Shown piece by piece: positions 43,825-54,900 of a stretch of DNA of 62,500 bases. The notes below the pieces were generated by a model that was not told where the DNA came from, searched no databases, and saw only the letters and a program-made list of their open reading frames with translations. Location of the stretch: contig NW_003314272.1 of the NCBI RefSeq assembly GCF_000143415.4, positions 1,136,018 to 1,198,517 of the forward strand, written 5' to 3'. Each line of letters starts with the position of its first letter. The stretch's first letter is position 1. This DNA comes from Selaginella moellendorffii (taxonomy: Eukaryota; Streptophyta; Lycopodiopsida; Selaginellales; Selaginellaceae). Both the position numbers and the translations under genes were made by a program.

Positions 43825-45441
43825 ATGATTAGAACAGAGTCCAAGAGAAAGAGGAAGCTCGCCAGCGGCGCTGCCAGCAATCTCGAGTGGATTCTCGCCG
43901 CAAACGCCAATCGACAGCCCGATCTCGACACCGCTAGCTGCGCCGACCTCATCGCGGCCTGTGGAGCGGCCAGAGATCTCAATCGCGGCAAGCGCATCCG
44001 CGATTCCATCATCCAGAGGAGCCCAGCGCTGCGAGAATGCGCCTACCTCTCTACCCGCCTGATCGAGATGTTTGGGCAGTGCGAGAGCGTGGAGGACGCG
44101 CGCAGAGCTTTCGACTCCATGGCTGGCCGGGACAAATACTCGTGGAACGCGCTCCTCCAGGCATATGCCCGGAATGGGCATCTGGAGAGCGCCAAGAATC
44201 TCTTCGACCGGATGCCACACAGGGATATTTACACGTGGACGGCGATGATGAACGCATCCGCGCAATCCGGACAGCTTCAGCTATCCACATTTCTTTTCAA
44301 CCAGATGCCGTCCAGGGACATCGTTCCATGGACGGTGTTTATCACTGCACTTGCCAAGACCTGGGATATTCCTCGAGCTGGGGAATTACACCAAAAGATG
44401 CCCCAATGGAGCATTTTCTCTTCCACAGCGCTAATCTCTGCATACACGGAGAAGGGTTACGTTTCCCAAGCTAGAGAAATTTTTGATACTATGCCATACA
44501 AGACCGTCGTAACATGGAACGCTATGGTAACAGCCTATGCCGCAAACGGGCATATTGTTGACGCTAAGTGGGTGTTTGACAGTGCCACGGAGAGGAACGT
44601 AGTGACGTGGACTGTCCTCGTGGCGGGACTTGCCGAGTTTGGCCATGCTGACGAGGCTGCCCGGATGCTGGAAAAAATGCCACGTAGAGACACCGTGACT
44701 TGGAATGCCGTGATGGCAGCATTTGCCCGCCAAGGGCATTTAGATGAAGCACAGAAACTATTTGAAAAGATACCCGAGAAGAACACTGCGTCTTACAATG
44801 AGGTTCTGGCAGCATTGATCGAGCAAAACCGGATGGACGAGGCGAAGAGATTGCTCGAGAGGATCCCAGATCCAGACGTGATCTCATGGACGACGCTGCT
44901 AGCAGGATTTGCCCGGTTGGGGCATCTGGGCGAAGCTCAAGCTCTCTTCGATCGGATGCCGCTACAAAACGTGGTTTCGTGGACTACCATGGTCGCGGCC
45001 TATGCCAGAAACGATCGCGCAAGCGACGCAGTGGAGATCTTCCAGTCTATGGATCTGGAAGGGATCAAACACGACGAGGTAACGTTCTTGGACATCCTCA
45101 CGGCGTGCGCGCATCTCGGCCTCGTCGATCATACCCGGTTCTTCTTCCTGTCAATGTGCCAGAACCGAGGCATCGATCCGCTGCTCCACCACTACCTCTG
45201 CGTTGTGGACGCTCTCTCTCGCGCCGGGAGGCTGGGAGAGGCCGAGGAGCTTCTCTGGAGCATGCCTTTCGAGCCCGAGACCGAGGCGTGGACAACACTG
45301 CTGGGAGCTTGCCGGATCCACGGCGACGCCAATTGTGGAGCTCGGATCGGGCTTCTGATCCTCGAGCTCAATCGCGATCGAGAAGCCCATCGAGGAGCAC
45401 CTTACATGCTCCTGTTTGGAATCCATGCCGAGGGAACGTAA
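43825..45441 (+). CDS. PPR protein, S-repeat type, no DYW
   Basis: The intronless frame encodes 538 aa from the first in-frame ATG. It is made almost entirely of consecutive 31-residue S-type PPR motifs of the form (Y/V)(S/T)WNAMLxAYAxxGHLxxAxxLFDxMPxRD, about eleven in a row, followed by one L motif and a shortened E-like tail ending ILELNRDREAHRGAPYMLL. A DYW domain is absent. Such proteins bind organellar RNA and often direct C-to-U editing with a separate deaminase. The N-terminus is basic. The E region looks cut short, because the usual YVLLSNIYAEAG is replaced by a diverged end. Confidence 0.9.
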   Translation: MIRTESKRKRKLASGAASNLEWILAANANRQPDLDTASCADLIAACGAARDLNRGKRIRDSIIQRSPALRECAYLSTRLIEMFGQCESVEDARRAFDSMAGRDKYSWNALLQAYARNGHLESAKNLFDRMPHRDIYTWTAMMNASAQSGQLQLSTFLFNQMPSRDIVPWTVFITALAKTWDIPRAGELHQKMPQWSIFSSTALISAYTEKGYVSQAREIFDTMPYKTVVTWNAMVTAYAANGHIVDAKWVFDSATERNVVTWTVLVAGLAEFGHADEAARMLEKMPRRDTVTWNAVMAAFARQGHLDEAQKLFEKIPEKNTASYNEVLAALIEQNRMDEAKRLLERIPDPDVISWTTLLAGFARLGHLGEAQALFDRMPLQNVVSWTTMVAAYARNDRASDAVEIFQSMDLEGIKHDEVTFLDILTACAHLGLVDHTRFFFLSMCQNRGIDPLLHHYLCVVDALSRAGRLGEAEELLWSMPFEPETEAWTTLLGACRIHGDANCGARIGLLILELNRDREAHRGAPYMLLFGIHAEGT

Positions 45442-45450
45442 CCCGGATCA

Positions 45451-46983
45451 TCAAAAGGTGGCGGTCTTGGTTCCTCCATAGATGTTGGAGAGAAGAACAT
45501 AGCTTGGAGCACAGCCAGGATCCAGCGCCAGTATGATTGTCTCAATCCTTGCCGCGCGCTTGGAGTCCCGGTGGATCTTGCAACCCGCTAGGAGCGTCGT
45601 CCAGGTGATGATCTGGGGGACGAAGGGCATGGAGTTGACGAGCTCCTCAGCAGCGTCCATTCTCCCAGCACGCCCAAGAACGTCGATCACGCAGTGGTAG
45701 TGCTCCAGGATTGGGGTCACGCCGCGGTCCAGGATCATCCACAGGAACTGCTGGACGCTCTCCTTGACGAGCCCCGTGTGGCTATGCGCCGTGAGGACGC
45801 TCACGTATGTGATCTCGTTGGGCCGCGACGATCCATCCTGCTCCATGACCTTGAAGAGATCGAGAGCTGCAAGGAACTCGCCGCTCTGGACGTATGCCGC
45901 CAGCATCGCGTTCCAGGAGATAACGTTACGATCGGGCATGGAATCGAAGAGCTTCCGAGCTTGCAGCAAATGCCCCTTTTGAGCATACGCTGCAAAGATC
46001 ACGGTCCAGGAGACCACATTGCGATCTCGCATTGTATCAAAGAGGTTCTTAGCCTGTTCCAAGTTTTGGGTGTTGACATAGAGCTGGATCATGGAATTCA
46101 CAGCTTGGAGGTCCTGTTCCGGCATTTCAAGAAAGAGGTTTTGTGCTTGTAGACAATGCCCACACTGGGCAAATGCGGTGACCATAATTGTCCAAGCTAT
46201 CACAGTTCTTCCCGGCATGGCATCGAAAATTCGCTTAGACTCCTCTACTCTCCTGTGCTGCGCATGGATCTGGAGGAGCGCCGTCCAGGAGATCGAATTC
46301 CTCTCGCCCATGATCTCAAACAGCGCTCGCGCCTCGCCAAGATGCCCATTTTGGGCAAATCCCACCATCATCGTCGTCCACGACGCCCCATCCTGATAAG
46401 GCATTCGCTCAAACACCGCCACAGCCTCTAGGGTTCTTCCAGTGCCCATGAATGCCGCGCACAGCGCGTTCCACGACACGAGATTCCGGCGCTCCATGCT
46501 CGCGAAGAGGCGGCGCGATTCCCCCAGGCGGCCTCGCTGGGCATTGGCCGTGATGAGCGAGTTCCACGACACCAGATCCCTGTCGGGCGAGCTCTCCAGC
46601 ATCTCGTGCGCGCGATCGAGGTCGCCGTTGATCGCGTAGGCGTGCGTGATGATGTTCCAGGAGAATCGATTGGGCGGCGCGATGCCGTCGAACACCATGC
46701 GCGCCTCGTCCACGCTGCCGCACCGGCTGTACATCTCGATGAGGAGATTCGCGAGGTAGCGATTGGCGTGGTGCTCGCCCTGCCGGATCCGTGCGTGGAG
46801 CTTCCGCCCCTCGGCGATGTCCTTGGCCCTGCCGCAGATCTTGACAAGCTCCGCCAGGGACTGCACGATTCTCCCCATTGCTCGCCATGCTCCCCAAGAA
46901 CACCAAACGAATCTGGGCCGTCTATTCTCAAGAACACCGCGAATCCGAGCCGTCCATTTTGAAAGGAAGGGGCCGAGCACCAT
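45451..46983 (-). CDS. PPR protein, S-repeat type, no DYW
   Basis: The intronless frame encodes 510 aa from the ATG at 46983; a second ATG at 46878 (MGRIVQSL) would drop a basic, Trp/Arg-rich leader that could be a mitochondrial or plastid targeting signal. The body has about ten 31-residue S motifs, then L-type repeats and a short E domain (YVLLSNIYGG) with no E+ or DYW. It resembles the gene it faces: the two stops are only nine bases apart. Organellar RNA binding is expected. The C-terminus after SNIYGG is just six residues. Confidence 0.9.
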   Translation of the reverse strand: MVLGPFLSKWTARIRGVLENRRPRFVWCSWGAWRAMGRIVQSLAELVKICGRAKDIAEGRKLHARIRQGEHHANRYLANLLIEMYSRCGSVDEARMVFDGIAPPNRFSWNIITHAYAINGDLDRAHEMLESSPDRDLVSWNSLITANAQRGRLGESRRLFASMERRNLVSWNALCAAFMGTGRTLEAVAVFERMPYQDGASWTTMMVGFAQNGHLGEARALFEIMGERNSISWTALLQIHAQHRRVEESKRIFDAMPGRTVIAWTIMVTAFAQCGHCLQAQNLFLEMPEQDLQAVNSMIQLYVNTQNLEQAKNLFDTMRDRNVVSWTVIFAAYAQKGHLLQARKLFDSMPDRNVISWNAMLAAYVQSGEFLAALDLFKVMEQDGSSRPNEITYVSVLTAHSHTGLVKESVQQFLWMILDRGVTPILEHYHCVIDVLGRAGRMDAAEELVNSMPFVPQIITWTTLLAGCKIHRDSKRAARIETIILALDPGCAPSYVLLSNIYGGTKTATF

Positions 46984-47134
46984 GGAAAAAGCCCTAGAAG
47001 CGGGAGACTAGCTCACGGCCGGCATGGAGGTAACGCGTCGTATTCTCGTTCTTTGCAGGGTGAGGGTGATCTCCCACTATTCCAGCACAGTGCTTCCAGG
47101 ATTCCATGATCGATCTTCTTTCTTCTCATCCGCC

Positions 47135-48977
47135 ATGACGGTCGTCAGGAGCAAATCCTTCGGCGGCTTTGCCTGCAAGGAGACTAAGGTCGAAATCCCG
47201 GATCAGCAGCAGGATGACGAGCTCTCGCGGCTGATTTCTCCTTCGGAATCCTTCTCCTTCGGCCACCAGCAACAGAGGCGGCGGAGGAGTCCGAGCAGCG
47301 AATTCTCGGGCCAGATCCAGTCGCAGCATTCGTTCCGCGAGGATGTCTCTCACGCAGCATCCGAGACATATCTTCTTACCAGGCTCACGTTCAAGCTCTT
47401 GAGATACTTGGGGTAAAGTATAGCGTTTTCATTGGTTTTTCTTCTTCCTCTTCATCTTTTCTAACTTCTAGATTCCAGGATTGGCTATCGATGGATGGTG
47501 AAATTCATTGCCTTGAGCCTGTACGCTACCTTTCTTATGCCAGGATTTATTCAAGGTAGCTCATTCAATCTTTCTTCTTCATTTTTTTTTCTCTGCGCTA
47601 AAATCTGGCTTTTCTTTGAGTTTTTTTATAGTTTCTTGGTACTATTACTTCTCAAAGCGAGTACATAGAAGCATCGTGTATGGTGATCAGCCGAGAAACA
47701 GGTGAGAGTTTCAGTTCTCGTTTTTCCTTGATTATAGCATTTTGGTTGTAGATTGGACCTTTACTTACCAGAGAAAACTGACGGATCTAAGCCTGCAGTG
47801 GCTTTCGTTACTGGTGGCGCGTGGATTATCGGGTTGGCCTTCACCCCTTTTCTTACACGTGGAGCTGATAACTTTTACAGATACAAAGCGTGGGGAGCTC
47901 TTCTGGGTCGTCAGCTTGTCGACAGAGGGGTAATTGTTGCGTGTATAGATTACAGGTCAATCTTCTATGGTTTAAATTAAAACATAAAAAAACAAGTTCT
48001 GATTCTTGTTGTTTGATTGAACAGGAACTTTCCTCAAGGTGGGATAAGTGACATGGTTGCCGATGTATCAACGGCACTTTCGTTTTTCTGCAATAACATT
48101 TCGAGCTATGGTGGGAATGTAGACAGGTAATTTGCTCCCTATCCATATGCATAATAGTCTAATATTTTTTTTTCTGCGTGGCATAGGCTGTATCTAGCTG
48201 GTCAATCTGCTGGCGCACACATTGCTTCCTGCGCTCTCGTCAACCAGGCTAGGAAAGAGGCCATCCACGGAAAATGCAATCTTTTGTGGAGTGCCACCCA
48301 GTTCAAGGCCTTCTTTGGCATATCTGGAGGATACAATCTTTTCAAGCTTGTAGATCACTTTCATAATCGAGGCCTGTACAGATCGCTCTTTCTGAGGTAA
48401 GTGCTTTCCGCTTTCTTCACTTCAAAGTTAAATCTCTGATGCCTTGGTTTTTAATCCAGTGTAATGGAAGGGGAAGGATCGTTAGCACAGCATTCTCCGG
48501 AAATAGTTGTTAGCAGCAGAGAATTTCAGCCGGCCGTGCCTTTGCTACCGACCATGGTTTTGTGCCATGGGACGGCCGACTACTCAATTCCTCACAGCTC
48601 GAGGTACGCATTGCTCCTTACTGGAGAAAAACTCACTTTTATTTTTTATTTTTTTCCTTTCTGCTGGATTGCAGTGTTAGCTTTGCCGAGGCACTAGGAC
48701 GTGTAAATGCGAATGTGGTCACTAATTTTTACAAGGACAAGACCCACACCGACATCATCATACAGGTAGGCCTCTCTTTCGATTGTTTCCCGATGGCACG
48801 AAGCGATTACCGAATGCATTCCAGGACCCAATGCGTGGGGGCAAAGATGAGCTTCTTTACGACATACTCGAGGTGATATACCGAGACAACGAGGCCGAGG
48901 TTGATCGAGGGCGGCTGGATAGACGGATGCTGCCAGAGATTTTGCTCAAGCTCGCGAGGAAGGTGAGTCCCTTCTAG
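47135..48977 (+). CDS. ICME: Isoprenylcysteine methylesterase ICME
   Basis: Ten exons: 47135-47412, 47479-47555, 47632-47701, 47752-47832, 47881-47955, 48025-48126, 48187-48396, 48460-48603, 48675-48765, 48825-48977 (426 aa). The alpha/beta hydrolase removes the methyl group from the C-terminal prenylcysteine of farnesylated proteins and in Arabidopsis affects abscisic acid signalling. VTGGAWIIG provides the oxyanion hole, GQSAGA the nucleophile Ser, and CHGTADYS and KTHTD surround the acid and His. Two hydrophobic segments near residues 80-115 anchor it to endomembranes. An in-frame upstream ATG at 47024 would add 37 residues; 47135 fits the family N-terminus better, but the choice is open. 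Confidence 0.93.
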
Positions 48978-49606
48978 CAGCACCTCCGTGATACATATGT
49001 ACAATATACGAGTGTATCTATCAAAGAAATCAATAGAGATGTTTGGTTTTCCTGGCGTCAAAGTGGCCCCCAAGCACTAGAAGTGAGGTAGATGCTCGCA
49101 GAATCTAGCACCACACGCATTCGTGAAAAAGAAGGAAGACGAAGGGTATGATGATTATAGCGGCGTTGTGGGGGTGTTTTTCGATGACTATATGGGGTTT
49201 TTGGAACGACAGATACGTGACGAATGGTGATGAAAGCTGGTCTTGACAATAACTCTGTCAATTGGCCACTAGAGGCTTAGACACAATCAAGGAAAAAGGT
49301 GGAAGAAAAAAGTCACGCAGGACTTTTATGTATAAGTCGCCGCTGCTACATGAAACCTCTCTCCACTTCCATTTTGCGTGTGTTTCTTGACAACACATTC
49401 CATTGTGCCAACTTGAGGAGTTTCCAAGTCTCTCCTAGAAAGGCTTTCTGGAGCTATGGTAAACAACGGCACAGCTGACGGGAGCAAAGCGTCACGTTTG
49501 GATGGATTTGCCTATAAATTGCGGCGACAAGGCGATCCGGATCATCATCCAGCCAAGCCAGCCTTCTCTAGTCGAGCAAAGCAAAACGAGCCAAGCCGAG
49601 AAGGAA
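48978..49606. other. Upstream region of secreted-protein gene A
   Basis: This spacer holds the ICME 3' region and the promoter and leader of gene A. It is largely repeated at about 59488-60017. No coding feature is seen. Confidence 0.5.
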
Positions 49607-50780
49607 ATGGCCGCGTTTCACAAGCTCGCGATTCTTGTTCTTCTTGCTTCTCTTGGCGCCACTGCCGATGCGAGGAAATGGAGTCCCAAGAAGCCACCGG
49701 CGGTTCCCCCGATGGTCTTTGGCACCATCTTCTGCGACCGATGCATGGACAAGACCTTCTCGTTCGCAACCATCGCCATTCCAAGTAAGTTATCTAGTGT
49801 GTTCTTCCAAGAAGTTCGGAACTAGATTTGCTCTAACGCTCTTGCTTGATCACAAAGACGTGACCGCGATCATCCAGTGCGGTGACTTCCAGGCATCCAA
49901 CACCACCTCCGAGTTTGGCGTCTTCGCCATCGCCATCCCGGCGGAGGTGGCCAGCTCCCCGGCGAAGCTGGCGTCTTGCTCTGTCAAGGTGGCCAGCGAT
50001 TTCTCCAGAGTCGAGGGCGATCTCGGCACTTGCAACACTCCCGTCAAGTTCCAGTTCCAGCCTTGGAGCCCGCCATCGCCACCATCGATGCCCGCATTTC
50101 AGTCGTCGCTCAAAATTGCCCGTCCATGGCCCTTCTACAGCGCTGGGCCTTTCTTCTTCCAGCCGCCGGAACCTCTTCCATCCTGCAACGAGAATCCTTT
50201 CCGCCATCCAAAACCAGCAGTAGCCGATGATCAGGGCTCGAGCGCGGCTCCCCCTCCACACCCTGCTTTTCCAGGATTTGGAAACTTCCCACCATTCTTT
50301 CCTGGAGCCATTCCTCCGACTGCCAACAAAGTCGCTCCTCCTCCACACCCTGCGTTCCCAGGATTTGGAAGCTTTCCACCGTTCTTTCCTGGAGCGTTTC
50401 CTCCAGTAGATCACTCGACTGCCAGCAAAGTAGCTCCTCCTCCACACTCTGCGTTTCCAGGACTTGGATGGAACTTCCCACCATTCGTTCCTGGAGCATT
50501 TCCACCGGTAGATCACTCGACTGCCTTCAAAATGGCTCCTCCTCCACACCCGGGATTTGGATATCCTCTGAAACCAGCACCACACGGCTCCAACAAGGCG
50601 GCTCCTCCTCCACACTCGACTCCATTCCCAGGATTTGCAAACTCTCCACCATCCTTTCCTGGAGCATTCCCTCCACATCCAAGCTCCAGCAAACCAGGAA
50701 GCGCTCCGCCAACGCATGGATCTCACTCCACTCAAGCACCGCCACCTTTCCACGGAACCAAGAAGCATCATCACCCATAA
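49607..50780 (+). CDS. Ole e 1/extensin-like secreted protein A, copy 1
   Basis: Two exons: 49607-49784 and 49858-50780 (366 aa). A signal peptide (about residues 1-21) is followed by an Ole e 1-like cysteine domain (CDRC, IIQCGDF, ASCSVKV, LGTCNTP). A long Pro/Phe-rich tail has repeats such as APPPHPAFPGFG and FPPFFPGA, with a His-rich end. Such proteins are exported to the cell wall. An upstream ATG at 49502 is open but falls before the clear signal peptide. The paralogue at 60018-61008 has fewer tail repeats. Confidence 0.85.
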
Positions 50781-50933
50781 AAGCTCTGCAAAAGTATATG
50801 GAACTTTAGATCATCAAAATAAACAAGCAAAGTTTTGGAGTTTACCTTGTGACCGTTTCCTCACTGATTCTTTCTCCCTTCCACTTGGCGAATCTAATAA
50901 ATCCTCCTCTTCCTGTCCAAATGTCCAAAAAGA

Positions 50934-51838
50934 ATGGCGATGCTGCTACTTCTCGCCATGCTACTCTCGCCACAACTCCTCGCGGCCAGCGCAGCGAGAG
51001 ACCTCTACATCGCCGAGCTATCGTCTCCCTCGTCCACTTTCCTGCCGAGGATCGTCCTTGGCCACGCCATCTGCGACACCTGCTGGGAGATGCAAATCAC
51101 CGCCAACTCGATGCCTCTTCCCATCCTGAGCTTTGCTTGTTCTCCTCTTTTTCTTGTGTGATCTGTGCAGACGTTACCGCAGCTGTCGAGTGCTTCGATG
51201 CCGGCGGCCGGATCATCCTCCAAGAGACGAGTAACACCCGACAAAACGGGAGCCTTCACGGTGGAGCTCCCGCTCCAGATCGCCGACTCGGTTAGCATGC
51301 TCTCGACATGTACGAGTCGAGTGGTGAGGGGGCCACTCAATCACTGGTTGCCGGATGGACGGCAAGTCTATGGAGTCGGGCCCTTCATGTTTCGTCACCG
51401 AGCAAAAGCTCCCGCATTGCAGTGGCGATCACTGGCAGCAGCAAGCCGCAAACGCAATCCTCAATCCCTTCGCCTTCGTCGTCAGTTTTCCCTCGACTGC
51501 TACCATCGTCTGCATGGAGCGCTTCCAACACTGGAAGCGGTGGTCTCCAGGTCAACCTCTCCCTCCAAATCAGCACTTCCTCGTGTCTTCTCCCAGTTCT
51601 TGCAGCAACTTTTCCCCGTCCACTTCTTCGTCATCTCCATCTCCGGGAATTCCAACCTTCCCATCTCCACTGTTTCCATTCCAGACTATTCCAATGAGCA
51701 CTCCCTTCACCATTCCTTTCCCAAACGTTCCCAGTATTTCTTTCCCAAGCGTTCCCATCCCTACGAGCATTCCTTTCCCGAAGATTCCCCCAATAACCAT
51801 CGGTCCGACCACTCCAAGTACACCAGCCTTACTGTTGT
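50934..51838 (+). pseudogene. Ole e 1-like secreted protein B, broken copy
   Basis: This matches the intact gene B at 61167-62277. The signal peptide and CDTCWEMQITANS block are present. Four lesions are visible: the splice donor after exon 1 is gone (CTTCCCA is followed by TCCTGAG instead of GTACGTG); one extra C near 51236 shifts the frame; about 50 bases encoding a Cys-containing stretch are missing near 51342; and one extra A near 51406 shifts the frame again. A complete protein cannot be made. The 3' end lies 78 bases from the helicase stop codon. Confidence 0.85.
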
Positions 51839-51916
51839 GAAAAGTTAGTGACTGATCGGGATTGTCCAATACTTACAGGATCTGTATTTCAGCAAACCCC
51901 TTTCCCTGATAGATGA

Positions 51917-54900
51917 TCACAAAGCCTTGTACTGCTCGATCAACTTCGAGGCGTGAAGACGTGAAGATGGATTCACAGTGCAACCGAAGCTCCGAAGAAA
52001 CGCAATCTACAATCAGAGTTTTAGAGGGTCTATCGGTGCACATCCACAACCTGTTTAGCTGTTGCTGGAACGGAGCCCATTGTACGCTCAGAACATTTTT
52101 GCTGGAAGTACTCCTGGAGAGGCGCCTTATCAGACGAGTAAAATAAAATAATGTGAGAACAAACCTGTCGTTCAGCCATGTGTACTGAGCGCTCATGTGC
52201 AGGAAGTTTTTCCCACTTGACAATCTTATACAAATACAAACCGAAACAGCTTGCTATACGTATTTCCGGCCAGTAAAACTTACCTGGTCGGCGTACGCAA
52301 ATGCTGCATCATCTGTCAATGAACGTTTCAACGCGTGCAATGTATCCTGGGTAAATTACGAAATAAAAGTTGATAAAGCGTATTTCTATGAATATAAAGA
52401 CCTTATTCTTCGCAGTTTTTGATCGCAGCCGCTCGTCTATAGCCAAACCAACCTACAATTGAAATGACCACCATCACAAAAGCGTGTAAAATTGGTCTTA
52501 CTTTCATGAGCAGACGTTTTGGATCTTGAAAAGCAGACTTCTTAGCCCATTGATGAAATATAGACGCGATGGTAGACCTGGCTTCGATATTGAAACTACA
52601 AAAACAGCTTCGTTAGTTGCACAAAATTGATCTATCAATATTTTCACCTTCTCAAAAACGCGGACGAATCCGTTAACGCGTTCTCGTCCAAAACATCCTT
52701 GCTAGACGAGTTACACACTAAGCCTGGAGGTTGCAATAGCTTAAATTTACCAGGACAGTCAGATAACCCCTGAAAAAAATCTATGAGAACAATGGCAAGC
52801 ACAAGCAGGACCTTGCCTCGAACTGCAAATGCTGTCGCGGCAATTCACTTAAGAATCGCGATGGCTGCAAGATCTGAAAGAACAGCATAAAAAAATATTG
52901 AAAATAAATGTTTTACAGACCTGTCTTTGTGGGCTAACCACTATATATACTATATATAATTTCTTCCTTGCGCGAGTCATTGCAACGTAAAACAATCGCC
53001 TCTCTTCCTGTAACGGAATGCCAATAAATCTACAAAGACTGCTTAGAAGAAATAGCCATACCTCCAAAGATGAAGACTCGTGAAGCAGTGGCGTTTCCAT
53101 ATCGTTGGCCTAGAAAGATGAAATCAAAGCTAGCAAGAAGAGGGCAATCTTACCTTCACAATGAAGACGCTGTCCCACTCCAGTCCCTTCGACTGCAAAC
53201 ACAGAGAAAATGCTAAAAGAAACATATAAAGACGATAGGTTCACACCTGATGCATTGTTGTCAACGTTACTGAATTATGATTTTCTTCTCTGCGAGTTCG
53301 AAAGTTCTCGGTCTCTCGAACAGTTATATGGTCCAGAAAATCTTTAAGAAGCACTGAGCATCCCAGCTGCCGAGAATTTGGTTTCACTTCCTCTTGAAGC
53401 CTAATGTGCTTACACAGAAATTCGGAAACATCATCCAAAAGATAGTCCAACACCTGGAATCCAACACAAGTTAGACATATTTTAAAGAAGAATGTTTGCT
53501 CACAGTCCGACAATCTTCATCCTCGTTCAAGAGCTTTCCCCCCGATTCATCCACGACTGCACGAGATTCAAAAGCGCGTCTCTGCATAACAGGATAAGCA
53601 TCTTGTTGAGAAACTTACTCTCACCTGAGGTAGCATATTCAATACAGCGGTCACTAGGCTCGACAAAGATTGTTCCTGGTTCAAAATGCAATTCATCGTA
53701 AAAATCAGATAGCCAGGGACTGCAAACCTTGGCAGCCAAGCGTTTCACCATCTCCACGGTAGTCAATACTTTCCGGCCTTGGCTAAGTTGGCGCCTGAAA
53801 AAGAGAAGAAATTTTTTTTGCACGCATTTATAATGCTTATGCAAGACCTGCTAAAGGTACCCGAAACTTTTGCCGTAAAAATAATCTCTGCTGCTTCAAG
53901 AAAACTACACTTTTCATTTTTTGCGTACTTTTCCACGTACTCCACTGCCTGAAAAATCCCAATGTCTGTATAAGATAGAAAACAGATATCATACCTTCTT
54001 TGTTTCCGTTTTATCACCACCATATAACGCCTTAAATACTCTTCTTTCAAACACGGTCCCACTTCTTCCTAAAGATGTCCACAATAAAGCAATCACGTCT
54101 TTAACCACCTACAATATGCAATGAAAGTCAGCCAACTAGAAAAGAAAGTGAGCATGGAACCTTCTTGCGGTAGACTGCTACTCCATGCATATTGAACGGA
54201 ATCTTTCGACTACGGAAAGCAGATTGAAATATTTTACCTGTGACCTGCAAGCGAAAATGACGATAGAGAGAAAATAAATCAAATACACACCTGTCGTCTG
54301 TAGAGTATAGCAAAGTTTGCAAACACCGGCTTGATGTCACTGGCAATTGATGCCTTTTCCAGGATTTCATCAACCACAAATGCGCACTGTGCTTCTTCAT
54401 TTCGGCACTCCATAACAACTATCTGGTGAACCAAAAACAGTCGGCAAAATATGTTCTGAATTCCTGATACCTTTTCTCCAAAATCGTTATCCGTTCGCAC
54501 AACTTTAGCGCTGCAGCCTGAATCATTATGTTGAATGACACATCTCGCTGCTTCTACAATACAGCCAGTGGAGCGATAATTTTGGTGTAGTCTCACCTAA
54601 GCACGCAGACAACAAATCACATGACTACGTTATTTATTTCAGCTTTTTAGACCTCTTTGTGGTTTGGAAAGTCATTCCGGAATGTGGAAAAACCGAGAGA
54701 GTTGGCACCATTGAAGCTGAAAATGGACTAGCAAAAGAAAATATTAGCAGAACGTAGAGATGTCTTACTTGATCATCGTCCCCAACCACAGTGACCCTCC
54801 CGTGCAGAGAAAGAAGCCGCAAAAGCTTGTACTGCATCACACTCGTATCTTGGAATTCGTCAACCAGTACATATGCCCAAATGTTGTGACATTCCGCTAA

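Larger units (their letters stand above)
48940..51940. repeat. Segmental duplication, copy 1
   Basis: From the last coding bases of ICME to the last coding bases of the helicase, this segment is similar to 59447-62500 in the same orientation. It contains secreted-protein genes A and B. Shared noncoding stretches, for example around 49060-49100 and 59538-59570, show that the copy involves DNA, not mRNA. Confidence 0.85.

Noticed and set aside
52770-52816. Frameshift in the helicase after LQFE
   Set aside because: A GC-AG intron with strong consensus keeps the frame and the expected protein sequence, so no lesion is needed.
53504-53625. Apparent stop codon in the helicase after NRGESS
   Set aside because: An intron from GTGAGAG at 53624 to the AG ending at 53557 joins the frames and gives a continuous family-like sequence.
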